The notes beneath the pieces are model-generated. The model was given only the letters and a program-made list of their open reading frames with translations. It was not told where the DNA came from and ran no database searches. Positions 34,593-45,351 of a stretch of DNA of 64,000 nucleotides are shown in pieces. The stretch comes from Bathynomus jamesi (taxonomy: Eukaryota; Arthropoda; Malacostraca; Isopoda; Cirolanidae). The stretch spans positions 37,501 to 101,500 of the forward strand of contig JAJOZX010000875.1 in NCBI GenBank assembly GCA_023014485.1. The letters run 5' to 3'. The translations under genes and the position numbers were made by a program. Numbering within the stretch: the first letter of the stretch is position 1; each line of letters opens with the position of its first letter.

Positions 34593-35295
34593 GTGTGAAT
34601 TTCTTAAATGTCTCTGGATTGGAATGTTTCCTTACTCGCCTTTAGTAAATGTAATAATGGAAGTAATAAATGTGGAAATAAATATAAATGCAACAGATGT
34701 AATAATAAAGGTAATATTATAAATTTAAAATATTAGGGTAAAGGTAATAATAATAAATGTTAAAAAATGTAAATGTAATAATAAATGCAGTAATTATGTC
34801 AAAATATTAGAATCTGTATGTATAGAACAAGAGGATAGTTTTAATTTGTGGGAATGTACTTGTAAGCGGACCCTGTAATAAAATGCCCTTCCAGTGTCGG
34901 GAGAACGGTATCTAACCTAGGTGCGAATTTCTCATTGGTTTCTGGATTGTTTCCTAATCGGCTTTTTTCATTCGTTTTTCGGTTTATAAGTTCTGTATAA
35001 TAAACAATAATGTGATAACCAGTGTATTAATAAATTTATAATTTCTGTAATAAATAATTATGCAATATTAAATGTAATAAATTTAATAATAAATGTAATA
35101 ATTGTGTAAAAAATATAATAGAATCTGTATGTTTAGAAGAGGAAGATAGTTTTAAAAATTTGCGCGAATGTACTTAATGAAAATGCCCTTCCGGTGTCGG
35201 GAGAATGGAATCTAACCTAGGTGCGAATTTCTTAACGGTCGGTCCCTGAACTGCTTTTCCCTCTTGTTTTGGTTCATTCGTGTTTCTGTATCCAC

Positions 35296-35324
35296 CCGAG
35301 GAGGATGCCAGTGGGCGTCGAAAC
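35296..35324 (+). ncRNA. Hammerhead-like motif in right pLTR of element A
   Basis: Mirror of the motif at 31565-31594: CCGAGGA, G, stem II GATGCC/GGCGTC closed by AGTG, GAAAC. The same caveats on the core apply. Confidence 0.4.
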
Positions 35325-35416
35325 TGTCGTGGAAATAAACTCTGTCTATTAGAGTGGGTTTTTATTTTCATATTTTGACCTTCACGTAGAAAAAAGTGAA
35401 GTTTTTTTGCATTTAT

Positions 35417-35678
35417 TTTGGTATACACATTAAGGGAAAAACCAGGGAACGTTTCAGTAGCACACCCGCACCTCCCAGTGCCACTCCTGGGACTGGAAGG
35501 GTGACCCTTAAACGGCTAAGGTAATCTGCAAAAGGCTAGGGTAACCTGCACCAAATTTAGTATACAAATTAAGGGAGGACACTGGAATGTTTTAATAATA
35601 CACTCACCCCTCCCAGTCTTCCCCTAAGTTGTGTTTCAGGGGAGAGGGGTTGCTGAGCAAGACGTAGCGGACATTCTA

Positions 35679-35690
<12 letters not shown>
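35417..35690. repeat. Unclassified repeat, right of Penelope-like insertion
   Basis: Two tandem versions of an AAACGGCTAAGGTAATCTGC...TAAGGGA...CACTCACCCCTCCCAGT-type unit (35425-35520 and 35505-35600), ending in GGGGAGAGGGGTTGCTGAGC. It continues 31441-31519 across the insertion. Confidence 0.65.
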
Positions 35691-35715
<25 letters not shown>

Positions 35716-35742
35716 GTATATATATATATGTATGTGTGTGTG

Positions 35743-35782
<40 letters not shown>
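35680..35782. repeat. (TA)n and (GT)n microsatellite
   Basis: About 50 bp of TA and 45 bp of GT repeats. Confidence 0.95.
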
Positions 35783-35784
<2 letters not shown>

Positions 35785-35869
35785 CTCGCACGGAACATTT
35801 AAAAGGTTGAAAGGTATATGTATATATACACGTTTTTTGCTAACGTTTTGGGATTGCTACATCATCTGA

Positions 35870-35957
35870 ACTCAGAAGACAGTCACCCATCCAATTACTG
35901 AACAGGCCCAACGTCGTTTAACCTCGCTGATTTAACGGGAGCGGTGTTTTGATGGGG
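35870..35957 (-). repeat. 5S rRNA-derived SINE fragment
   Basis: On the minus strand, GTTAAACGACGTTGGGCC, TGTTCAGTAATTGGATGGG and TGACTGTCT follow the 5S rRNA box A and box C region (AAGCTAAGCA-GGGTCGGGCC, GTTAGTACTTGGATGGGAGACCGCC) in order and spacing. The 5' third of 5S is missing or diverged, so it is a 5S-derived (SINE3-like) relic, not a working gene. Confidence 0.65.
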
Positions 35958-36094
35958 TTATGACGTAGTTCACTTATTCAAAGGATGTAGCAAAGCAATA
36001 GCTAAGAATTATCGCTAAGTAGCACTCATCCCCACCTGATAAAGTACTTCAAACATGTAATTAGAGACAAAATAACTTACTATCCACTAGAAAA
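35958..36094. other. No feature seen
   Basis: Short stretch before the LINE relic. Nothing supported. Confidence 0.5.
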
Positions 36095-37090
36095 TAAATT
36101 ATTCAGATTTCAGCACGAACCAATATGTTTTCGGTGTTTGAAAATGATGCCTATCCCAGGTTTTAGACCACCAAGAGAAAATAATAAAAGTTTTTTGTCG
36201 AGGTCAAAATATAGATGTAATATATAATGATTTTGGTAAAGCCTTCAATAGATATGATCATGGGATTATAGCACACAAACTTAAGAATACAGGAATTCCT
36301 GTAAAGCTAGGAAGATGGCTATTTTATTTTCCGACCCAAAGAACACAAAGAGTTTAGTAAGTAGGGTTAAATAAAAAATCTCACAAGTCATCAGCTGTGT
36401 CCCACAAGGTACAGTATTATTTCTCTTGCTGTTAATAATAATGATTGTAGACACAGATGAAGATATTAAAGACGGTGTCGCATCATGTTTCGCGGGCGAC
36501 ACAAATATATACAAGAAAATATCATATGAAGGTGACATGGAAATATTACAAAATGACATTGAAATATTATTCTGGTAAGGGAAAAACAACAATATGAAGT
36601 TCAACAAAGAAAAATTCCATCTTATAAGATATGGTAATAACGAGGTGCTACAGAAAAAAAGCGTAGAAAACTCTGCAAGCTAAACATAACACCAAACCCA
36701 CAAGTCAGGGATCTTGGAGTAATAACGTCATCGGATGCAGAATTCAGAGAACACTGCAACATTAAAATTACAATAGCTAGTAAAATAATAAGAATTATCA
36801 TACCTGGAGGAGCTTCCACAGTAGAAAAGCGAACATTATGCTAAAGGTATAAAAGAGTTTAGTCCTAGTATTACTCAGTACTCACAAACTCATACAGAAA
36901 ACATAGAACATAGAAGCCATAGAAAGGACTTTTACGTATAAGAAATAAAAGACGAAGGCTATTGGTCACGACTGCAATCCCTGTAATTCTACACCTTGGA
37001 AAGAAGGCGTGAACGATACACAATAATATAAACATGGAAAAACTCGAGGGATGTGTCCCAAAATTTAGAAATGAAGTTAAAACCTGCTGG
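36095..37090 (+). pseudogene. LINE reverse transcriptase, degenerate
   Basis: Fragments in order in changing frames: ENKLFRFQHE (like QFGFRxGxS), IDVIYNDFGKAFNRYDHG (catalytic Asp motif A), HKLKNTGI, VPQGTVL (motif B), CFAGDTNIY (altered FADD motif C), MKFNKEKFHLIRYGN (thumb region), RDLGVIT, and INMEKLEGCVPKF. These are the landmarks of CR1/Jockey-group LINE reverse transcriptases. The second Asp of the catalytic pair is changed (GD instead of DD), and at least three stops or frameshifts occur. It is old and inactive. Confidence 0.8.
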
Positions 37091-38095
37091 ACTAGATCCT
37101 GTCCCAAAGCTGGATCCTATCTGCTTTGCAGATAGCTGGTGAGGAAAGCTATATTTTTGGCGCCTCTTTGCGAGTGACCCGTTGCCCACGTCGGGTTAAC
37201 ATCATGAAAAACAAAAAGCTATAGTATTTGTCATTTATCATTACTAATTCGAACTATAGTGGATGTAATTTCCCAGAAGAGTTCCTTGTCCAAATGCACG
37301 GTCTGTGTTTAACATATAAGTTTCTCAGGGGACCATTCTGAGTCGTTGTGTGTATATATATATAATAATATATATATATTATATTATATATATATATATA
37401 TATAATATTATATATATATAATATATATATATATGGGAATGAACTCAATGGTTCCCTGAGGTTTTTTATGATACACACAGACCGTGCATGGAACAAGGAA
37501 CTCTTCTAGGAAAATTAAATCCACTATAGTCCGAATAAGTAATGGTAAATGACAACTACTATAGTTTTTTCTTTTTCATGGTGCTAGCCCGACGTGGGCA
37601 ACGGTTCACTCGCAAAGAGGTCCCAAAAATATAGCTTCCCTCACCAGCTATCTGCAAAGCACATAGGATCCAGCTTTGGGACAGGATCTAGGGATTAAAG
37701 CAGCCTAACTCAGCTACATTTAGAACCTCAATATAAGCAAAAAACTCGCTGCCTTCACGTCAGATTGAATACATCAAAGAAAAAGGGGTAACTATTATAT
37801 TTTTAGCCAAAAACCAAAACTTAAACTCAACTGGCAGAATTGAGCGTCCACTTTTCAAGGCAAATAACATGTCCGTTTCATGATGGGAATGAACTCAGAA
37901 TGGTTCCCTGAGGTTTTTTATGATTGAGGTTCAAAATGTAGCTGGAGTAGGCTGCTTTAAACCCTAGAACCTGTCCCAAAGCGGATCTTATCTGCTTCGC
38001 AGATAGCTGGTGAGGAAGCTATATTTTTAGGACCTCTTTGCGAGTGACCCGTTGCCCACGTCGGGCTAGCATCATGAAAAATAAAAAACTATAGC
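37091..38095. repeat. Unclassified repeat family R1: three joined copies
   Basis: 37095-37365 is a partial copy reading GTCCCAAAGCTGGATCC...GACCATTCTGAG; 37435-37885 is a nearly complete inverted copy; 37886-38095 is another partial direct copy ending CGGGCTAGCATCATGAAA. Landmarks: AACTCAGAATGGT(T/C)CCCTGAG at one end, TTTGCAGATAGCTGGTGAGG and TTGCCCACGTCGGG inside. Other copies lie at 53815, 59520 and 61608. Confidence 0.7.
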
Positions 38096-38633
38096 GATGA
38101 ATTGTGGGCAGTGAATTGTGGGCGGTGAATTGTGGGCGATTAACTTTCCTAGACCCATTAATTATCAATATGGAATGTAAATGGAATTGTGTTTATTGAT
38201 TAAACCTCGTTGTTACGCAGAGAACGTCAGAGAAAATTCTCTTTTGTCGTTTCTTTTCGCTGCAATTGAAATGAACGTTTCTTTCTTGAATTTCTTCCTT
38301 GAATTTCTTTCTTTAATTTCACTTACCATTAAACTGATAGGGAAAATATTTGGTTACATCAATCCAATACGTGGTTAAATATTTGCCAACCAAAACCGGG
38401 ATTACGACATATACTGGATATACACTTGACATTTTAATGATACGTATACTGTGAGTTAGATTACATTATGTTAGGTTAGGTTAGGTTAAGGTAGCATAGA
38501 TTAGGTTAGGTTAGGTTAATCCAGGCATGCGAGCAGCGTACACAAACTGTGCTTCTGGTAACAAAATTAAATAGAGTTATCCTTAAGCATGTGTGGATTA
38601 ACCATTTTGACTGACCGTCATATGAGAGGCTCC
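38096..38633. other. No gene; TTAGG-like tract
   Basis: GAATTGTGGGC(G/A)GT is repeated three times at 38098-38143. TTAGGTTAGGTTAGG-type tracts lie at 38469-38488 and 38501-38518. The 65-codon frame at 38181-38378 shows no domain. Confidence 0.5.
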
Positions 38634-38855
38634 GTGCGACAGTGACGAGTCGACCATGGTCCCAAAAATCCGTTTTCTATGGTACCAGAAAGGTCTATCC
38701 ATTGTCTATGACAAAATACCTTCAAAATGAGACCAGGTTCACCATAGCCATAAAATCATCAACTATTCAGCGATTATTTACATTTTTAAAACTTTAACTG
38801 CGTTTACTCAAAACTTAAATTTGAAGCGCTCGTCACTGTCGCACGGAAAGCCTCA
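38634..38855. mobile_element. Non-autonomous element with inverted CCGTGCGACAGTGACGAG ends
   Basis: GAGGCTCCGTGCGACAGTGA at the left pairs with TCACTGTCGCACGGAAAGCC at the right. About 220 bp, no coding sequence, target duplication not resolved. Confidence 0.7.
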
Positions 38856-39044
38856 TATTTGGTTGGCATAACCAAGAATTCTTGAACTAGTAAAATTCTA
38901 CAAAATAAATATTGCCTCTTGTATGCATCAAACTGTAAACAATACTGCTCCGGAAATCAGCGCAAACAAAATATTAGCTTCCCCTCCCACTTCAACACAA
39001 GACAGCCAAACACGTACATCAAAAAACCAAATTACACTCTAGAC

Positions 39045-39768
39045 CAGGGGTTCTTAACCTGTCGCTCGCGAGCAACATGTTGCTCTTCAAATGGGCAAAT
39101 GTTGCTCACGAACAAAGTCTGCTTTTCTAATGCAAAGCAAAAAGGATAACATTTTTCCTGAAATTTTTACTGCTGACTTCAAGATAACATTTTCATTCAT
39201 GGTCGACATTTTTAGCCATTTAAACGACTTAAATCTGAGGTTGCAAGGAAAAAATAATTTTGTTGTTGCCTTATATAAGGAAATTACGGGATTTAAAAAA
39301 ATCCAACTTTTTCAGAGCCAAGTTTCTAAGGAGAATCTTAATCATTTTCCTGAACTTAAAAAATGTTTGGCTGAAACTGCTAGCAACTGTCCATCACTCG
39401 TAGTAAAAGCACTCGAAAACATTAGTGACGAGTTCGAAGAGAGGTTCAAACACTTAAAAGAGCATCTACCACACTTTCAATTATTGACAAACTACATAAA
39501 TTTCGAGATTGATGATCTGACACAAATTTTCAAACAAGAGGAAATAGCAGCTGCAGAATTAGAACTTATTGATGTTTTTCAATATACCTGAAAATTTTAA
39601 TTAAGCATTATGAAGTTTGCATGCATTTAAAGAAATATTTAAATAGTTAAATATTTATCTAATTTAAACTTTAAGTTCACGTTAAAGGCTTTTTTTTATA
39701 TATGTTGCACACTCTGTAATTAAGTGCCAAAAATTTGCTCACTTAAGAAAAAAGGTTAAGAACCCCTA
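39045..39768 (+). mobile_element. hAT element derivative with perfect 8-bp duplication
   Basis: Termini CAGGGGTTCTTAACCT and AGGTTAAGAACCCCTA, flanked by CTCTAGAC at 39037-39044 and 39769-39776. Subterminal GTTGCTC/TTGCTCAC repeats follow the left end. 724 bp with the C-terminal third of a transposase. Confidence 0.95.
39091..39591 (+). pseudogene. hAT transposase C-terminal part
   Basis: Open for 166 codons but lacking the N-terminal BED finger and the catalytic Asp region. It contains FMVDIFSHLNDLNLRLQGKN, LYKEITGFKKIQLFQSQV, HFPELKKCLA and DEFEERFKHLKEHLPHFQL, the insertion-domain helices of the hAT group to which domesticated ZBED/FAM200/GTF2I-repeat-like proteins belong. The usual C-terminal dimerisation block is absent after IDVFQYT. 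Start codon choice is arbitrary because the gene is truncated. Confidence 0.75.
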
Positions 39769-39776
39769 CTCTAGAC

Positions 39777-40699
39777 CGTTCAACTAGATCTTTATGTTCC
39801 ACTGGACCTAACCTCTCGAACAACTTCGATGAAGACAAAATTACCTTACACATTAAAACCCTTCCAAAATAAACTGGAATTAAGTTAAATTCATCAAATC
39901 ATACAGACCTTAATATTCTTGTTTTTTCGCTTATTTCCATTCCAATCTCGTTCCCCCCATTCTTTTCCGATCTTGTTCCCCCCCATTTCATTCCCTTTAC
40001 CTCTACACATCAATTACAGAATTACAGTAATTAATGATAAATAATTTTATTCCTGTTGGTCCATAAAGGTTCCGTGTAAGGTCAAAGTATTTAATACTTA
40101 ATTTCAAGGTATTATACATGGTTCGATATTCCAAGGAAAAAGATTGTATAATCTTAGTTCAAATCTATATGTACAAGAATATATTAACGGCAATAAGCGA
40201 ATTCCGGCATTAAGTTTAATGCCTAGACAATAAGCTGAAAGTTAAGAATGAATATAATCATAAGTATAATGCTTATTTATATATCTATAATAATAAATAT
40301 AACCTAACCTAAACTAACATAACCTAAACAGTGAAAGTGACCATTATTATAACTAATGCTATATGTATTCTTAGCTTTCAACTTATTGGCTAGGCACTAT
40401 CTTAATGCCTGATTTCACTTATTGTCGCTAACTATATATAAATAAATGTAATCTCCAATTATATGTCTTTAAACTTACATTAAATAATCTCTCTGTTTTA
40501 CATTGTGTAAAAAGATTTGTGAAACAATTCATTTATTCTATCAATAAAGCATAAAATTTGCTCGCAAGTGATAGTTCTATGCTATGTATGTACTAGAAAG
40601 CATTAATTGTCCCTCTTTTTACATATTTTGTATGGTTACAGTAATGTATGTACCCTGTACATGCTTAAATAGAAAAATAAATAAATAAATTATTATTAC

Positions 40700-40745
<46 letters not shown>

Positions 40746-40939
40746 TCATATATGGAGCTTTTCTTCTCCATTAAAAAAAAAAAAAAAAATTTTGGAGCAC
40801 AAAAATTACCAGAAATTTTTTGTGATGAAAAATGTTTTTATTCATTATATAAAAACATACTCGTATATCTTTACATATCTTTTATAAATACTAGCTATAT
40901 AGAGTTTTATATGACATACCTGACAATTATTTTCTTTTC

Positions 40940-40940
<1 letters not shown>
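39777..40940. other. No gene; CCTAA tract and (ATT)n
   Basis: Contains a short CCTAACCTAAACTAACATAACC tract near 40301-40329 and (ATT)n at 40692-40742. A CATTAAG-type inverted pair around 40190-40420 (GCATTAAGTTTAATGCCTAGACAATAAGC and GCTTTCAACTTATTGGCTAGGCA...TTAATGC, each shortened here) suggests another diverged fold-back. Confidence 0.4.
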
Positions 40941-41004
<64 letters not shown>

Positions 41005-41005
41005 G
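40941..41005. repeat. (TA)n(GA)n microsatellite
   Basis: About 45 bp of TA followed by 18 bp of GA repeats. Confidence 0.95.
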
Positions 41006-41377
41006 CTTATATAACGGTATATAAAATGTATTTTAGCAGGAAGCAGAACAGACTATTTGGAGCTCTGATATGTATCTCATTATGTCACGTTTGATTACAT
41101 GTTGTATTTCTTTAGATTTCTGATGATAAATAACTGGGTTTCCGGCGTTCAGGGACTAGATAAACGCATGATATACGATGATAATGATGTATAACTGTAA
41201 ACAAAAATATAGGCAGGCTTTAATAAACTTGAGGGTAAGCTATTAGTATAATGTAAAAGCGCACGTGGCTATACGTGTTATTTAAAAAGAAAAGGTGTCA
41301 GATGTATTAGTTTATTTATACGAATGTAAATACAGTTTGTTATCAGTTAGTAGTTAATTAGTTAATATAACTAGTTA
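41006..41377. other. No feature seen
   Basis: AT-rich; the start of the TAGTTA-type minisatellite appears at ~41340-41375. Confidence 0.5.
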
Positions 41378-41877
41378 GGGTACACGTATACTTTAGCGTC
41401 GGAAATTATTTATACGTTTACTATCAACAAAAAATACGTAAGCCTCAATATAACGTTATTAAAAGTAGTCAAACGATATTACAACTGACAAATACACCAT
41501 GTTGACGACGTAGCTTCTTCTTTGCCCGGTTAGGTCAACGGTACGCCCTGGACGATTGGTTAGGTTAAGTCGTGATATTTTCGTTTAAACTAACGAAAAT
41601 AACACGACTTAACCTAACCAATCGTCAAGGGCGTACAGCTGACCTAACCGGGCAAAGAAGACGCTACGTCGTCAACATGGTACACCACGTGTCATTTCCC
41701 AGCTATATTCACGAATTCTTTATGGAGAAATAAATATAAAACTAACTTATTTGCGCATTGGATTATATCCATTAATGACACTTATCAGTTGTAATATCGT
41801 TTTAATACTTTTAATAATAATAATTATAATAATAATAATAAAGTTATAATTTCCGTCGCTAAAGTATATGTATACCC
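41378..41877. mobile_element. 500-bp fold-back element inserted in minisatellite
   Basis: Arms GGGTACACGTATACTTTAGC and GCTAAAGTATATGTATACCC, with GTCGGAAATTAT/ATAATTTCCGTCG and TTATTAAAAGTAGTC further in. TAGTTA lies on both sides but is also the minisatellite motif. Its centre holds a second palindrome (41499-41678). Confidence 0.8.
41499..41678. mobile_element. Fold-back element, CCCGGTTAGG family, nested
   Basis: Palindrome with arms ATGTTGACGACGTAGC...TTTGCCCGGTTAGGTCAA and centre TATTTTCGTTTAAACTAACG. Flanks AATACACC and GGTACACC agree at 6 of 8 bases. The arm shares GTACGCCCT(T/G)GACGATTGG with the GGATCAAG family and with the 53252-58014 element. Confidence 0.75.
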
Positions 41878-42780
41878 TAGTTAGTTAATATTAGTTAATA
41901 TAACTAGTTAGTTAATAGTTAGCTAATTTTAGTTAATATAATTAGTTAGTTAATAGTTAGTTAATTTTAGTTAATATAATTAGTTAGTTAATAGTTAGTT
42001 AATTTTAGTTAATATAACTAGTTAGTTAATAGATAGTTAATTTTAGTTAATATAACTAGTTAGTTAATAGATAGTTAATTTTAGTTAATATAACTAGTTA
42101 GTTAATAGCTAATTTTAGTTAATATAATTAGTTAGTTAATAGTTAGTTAATTTTAGTTAATATAACTAGTTAGTTAATAGTTAGTTAATTTTAGTTAATA
42201 TAACTAGTTAGTTAATAGCTAATTTTAGTTAATATAATTAGTTAGTTAATAGTAGTTAATTTTAGTTAATATAATTAGTTAGTTAATAGTTAGTTTTTTA
42301 GTTAATATAACTAGTTAGTTAATAGTTAGCTAATTTTAGTTAATATAATTAGTTAGTTAATAGTTAGTTAATTTTAGTTAATATAATTAGTTAGTTAATA
42401 GTTAGTTAATTTTAGTTAATATAACTAGTTAGTTAATAGATAGTTAATTTTAGTTAATATAACTAGTTAGTTAATAGTTAGTTAATTTTAGTTAATATAA
42501 CTAGTTAGTTAATAGATAGTTAATTTTAGTTAATAGTTAGCTAATTTTAGTTAATATAATTAGTTAGTTAATAGTTAATTTTAGTTAATATAATTAGTTA
42601 GTTAATAGTTAGTTAATTTTAGTTAATAGTTAGTTAATTTTAGTTAATAGTTAGTTAATTTTAGTTAATATAACTAGTTAGTTAACAGTTAGTTAATTTT
42701 AGTTAGTATAACTAGTTAGTTAATAGTTAATTTTAGTTAATGTAACTAGTTAGTTAGTAGATAGTTAATTTAATTAATAT
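41878..42780. repeat. ~38-bp minisatellite (TAGTTAGTTAATAGTTAG...)
   Basis: About 23 units built from TAGTTAGTTAATAGTTAG and AATTTTAGTTAATATAA with small variants (AACTAG/AATTAG, ATAGATAG/ATAGTTAG). It resumes at 43694-43802 after the LINE insertion. Confidence 0.95.
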
Positions 42781-43693
42781 AACCTTACCTTACCTTATGA
42801 ACCTTATGTTGTTTCGTGTGTTGGTCTCTCTTCACACGGAGGTCAAGCTGGTGGCCCTGCCTCTAGGTCTGGCTTGGTGGAGGAGCGAGTTGCTTTCTTG
42901 CGCTCTCCACCGTACATAGCCAGGCACGCCCGGCTCATCTGGTACTGTCCTGAGCCAGGCATCCAGTCTTTTCTTGAAGACTTCAACTTTGACCCCCGTT
43001 ACGTTTCTGAGGTCCTTAGGAAGCTGGTTGAAAAGTCTTGGCCCCCTGACAACCAAGCTATTTTCCTTCAGGGTTGAGGAGGTCCCTTGTCGTGCTTTTA
43101 ATTTGGGAACACTACACATTCTGCCTTCCTATTTTCCAGTGTTGTTTGAATGGTAATTGGGTTTAGTTTTAGGTTTGTACCAGTTTTTCGATCATTTTCC
43201 ATATGTAGATTATGATGTACCTCTCTCTTCTTCTTTCCAGTGAGTACAGATTTAGTTTACGTAGTCTTCCCAGTAGTTGAGTTCTTTGCAGCCATCAATC
43301 TTGGCTGTGAAATGCCTTTGCGTTTCTTCTAGTTTATTAGTTTCTTCCTTTTTATATGGGACGTCAAACTGAGCAGTATTCAAGTTTTGGTATAATCAGT
43401 GTTTTTAGCAGGGGAATCATTACTGTCCTCTCCCTTCTCTTGAACGTTCTTAGAACCTGTCCGGCGACTCTTTTTGCTTTATTTATCGCTATCTGATTTT
43501 GTGTTTCGAATTTCGCATCATCTGTCTTATTATCCCGAGATCAATCGCTTTCATGCTTCTCTGAATTTCCTGTCTATCTGGAGCATAATATGCAGTCTGT
43601 TTAAGTTCTTCTTTTCTACCATATCTCAAGAGCTGAAATTTCTCGGCGTTGAATGACATGTTGTTGTCTTCTGACCATTTGTATATTTGTATA
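42781..43693 (-). mobile_element. LINE 3' fragment inserted in minisatellite
   Basis: Minus-strand 3' part of a LINE, ending in a (TAAGG)n tail (42782-42800 read on the minus strand) that sits directly against the minisatellite. 5'-truncated at ~43693, as usual for LINEs. Confidence 0.8.
42832..43660 (-). pseudogene. LINE reverse transcriptase C-terminal part
   Basis: From ~43660: NMSFNAEKFQLLRYGRKEEL, then IIRQM, then VMIPLLKTLIIPKLEYCS (the thumb region), QTTLENRKA, and in 43119-42832 VVRGPRLFNQLPKDLRNVTG...FKKRLDAWLRTVPDEP, the typical end of CR1/Jockey-group proteins. Stops and frameshifts interrupt 43130-43600, but the last 95 codons are open and end naturally after ATSLTSV. The reverse transcriptase active site is not included. 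It resembles the tail of the 7140-7440 LINE but is a different family. Confidence 0.8.
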
Positions 43694-43802
43694 TTAACTA
43701 GTTAGTTAATAGATAGTTAATTTTAGTTAATATAACTAGTTAGTTAATAGATAGTTAATTTTAGTTAATATAACTAGTTAGTTAATTTTAGTTAATATAA
43801 AA
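43694..43802. repeat. Minisatellite, continuation
   Basis: Three further units of the 38-bp repeat, showing that the LINE split one array. Confidence 0.95.
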
Positions 43803-43954
43803 CTAAAATAGCAATCATTATTATTTTATATGAAATAAACGAAGTAACGAATGATATAAAAACAAAGAAAATATATAAATACTGTACAGTATATGTTCTC
43901 GGGGAAAAAAAAAGTGCAGATTTCTCAATGCTGAATACGAGGGAACGTTATGCC

Positions 43955-44750
43955 CAGTGTTGGGCACTAAAGCGTTAATCCGATAACAGTTAATTAACGA
44001 AGTTAACTTTTTTTAACGGACTATTAACGGAAGTTAATTTCCATTTATCGTTATCGGACCAGTTAACTTCCGATAACTCGATATTTAGTCTGTTAAAGTC
44101 CGTTAACACGTTAACTGCGAGGAGTCATTGAATCACGGAAGATCACCGCTCCGCGAATGAATTCAAACCGCCATAACTTCAGTCTGCCAATTCCGTCCTC
44201 TGCCGCAGTGGAACGGCTCTTCTCTCTCGGCAAAGACATCCTGAGGCTCAAGAGGTCAAGACTGGCAGTTGGGCCTAACTTTGAGAAGTTGGTCTTTCTG
44301 AAGGGCAACCAGCACATTGTGTCATAGTCTTTAATAAATGTGCTTAAAATTTAATTTTACCTTTCAGTTCCCGCCATAATAATTCTCTGGTAAATTAAAA
44401 TTTAGTTAATGGTTAGTGGTTACAAGGGTTTCAAAACATGTAATCAGTACATTTTTTATTAAAAATAAAAAAAAAGTTATTAAGCAAAAAAGTTGCCAAA
44501 CTTGATAAAAATACAGTTAAATACCTATTTATTGTTGGATTTTGCATAAATAAACATTTTCTATGGGTTTTAAAGCTTTTTTTCTTGATTTTTTAAATGT
44601 TAGTAAAGAAAATAGTTATCGTTAACGGATTATCGTTAACTTCCGTTAACTTTGTAGTAAAATTATCGGATATCGTTATCGAGTTAAAAATTGGGGTTAA
44701 CGGATTATCGTTATCGAAGTTAACTTTTTGGTTAACGGTGCCCACCACTG
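43955..44750 (+). mobile_element. hAT element derivative with perfect 8-bp duplication
   Basis: Termini CAGTGTTGGGCACTAAAG and its counterpart ...GGTGCCCACCACTG, flanked by GTTATGCC at 43947-43954 and 44751-44758. GTTAAC/CGATAA-type subterminal motifs are repeated many times at both ends (43975-44110 and 44615-44740), likely transposase binding sites. 796 bp. Confidence 0.95.
44150..44328 (+). pseudogene. hAT transposase dimerisation domain fragment
   Basis: The plus frame (no ATG at the start) reads LPIPSSAAVERLFSLGKDIL, then RLKRSRLAVGPNFEKLVFLK and GNQHIVS before a stop. P-S-(S)-A-(A)-V-E-R-x-F-S is the hallmark of the C-terminal hAT dimerisation domain and the E in VER is the last catalytic residue of the family. 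The rest of the gene is deleted. The minus-strand frame at 44111-44317 is a shadow. Confidence 0.85.
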
Positions 44751-44758
44751 GTTATGCC

Positions 44759-45351
44759 ACCAAGTCAAGTGCTTTCTCATTTGTTTGAATTAATATGATG
44801 AATTTTGGGCCAAAGAAAGGACACAAACCAAATGTCTTCATTCCTACACTATAAGCAATGAAGTTCGTAAAGCATTAAAGTCGCAGTACCTCAATGAAAT
44901 TTTGTAATTTTAACGTTCCAAGTAATAATGGTTCCTAGCATTGACTGTATAGTTTTCCTTTTTGGTATGTAGGGTCAAAAAGAGAGCCAGTAAGTTCCTG
45001 GTTAGTGTTCATAAAGTGTACAGTTTGGAACATAATTCTAAAATAGTTTCTTAATGTATTTTGACATGTAATAAGGAACAAAATGGTTTAAAAATTTTGT
45101 GTCATACGGAACAATATTGTCTACAGCGATACTTGGCGGAAATACAGCACTCAAAATAAAACCTTCTAAATTTAGAACTTATAACTTCTTGTTGAGGGTG
45201 TATTCTAGGGGAAGTGTTTCCTTCTTTTAGGTCTCAAAACTGCTTGTCAGATAGCATAATAACTTCATTTAGTGATACATAACTTCTTTAAATAGAAGAA
45301 ATGGTCCTCAAAACTTCTTTCTTGAGTGATGTGAAACAACAAAAGATAATA
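44759..45351. other. No feature seen
   Basis: AT-rich without supported gene or repeat end. Confidence 0.5.

Larger units (their letters stand above)
31520..35416. mobile_element. Penelope-like element A: two partial copies in inverted orientation
   Basis: A minus-strand copy (reverse transcriptase to endonuclease, ~33894 down to 31520) and a plus-strand 5'-truncated copy (~33900 to 35416) meet head to head near 33900. Both outer ends carry the same terminal repeat (Penelope pLTR) in opposite orientation. A 12-bp duplication TTTGGTATACAC flanks the whole, so it looks like a single insertion. Sequence is close to element B at 54272-57521. Confidence 0.85.

Noticed and set aside
35870..35957. 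5S rRNA gene
   Set aside because: Only the internal promoter and 3' part align, with several changes and no intact 5' region.
41878..42780. CRISPR or regulatory array
   Set aside because: A head-to-tail minisatellite with variable short units and no spacers.
44111..44317. Minus-strand 68-codon gene
   Set aside because: Shadow of the plus-strand hAT dimerisation domain, which has the recognisable VERLFSLGKDIL motif.
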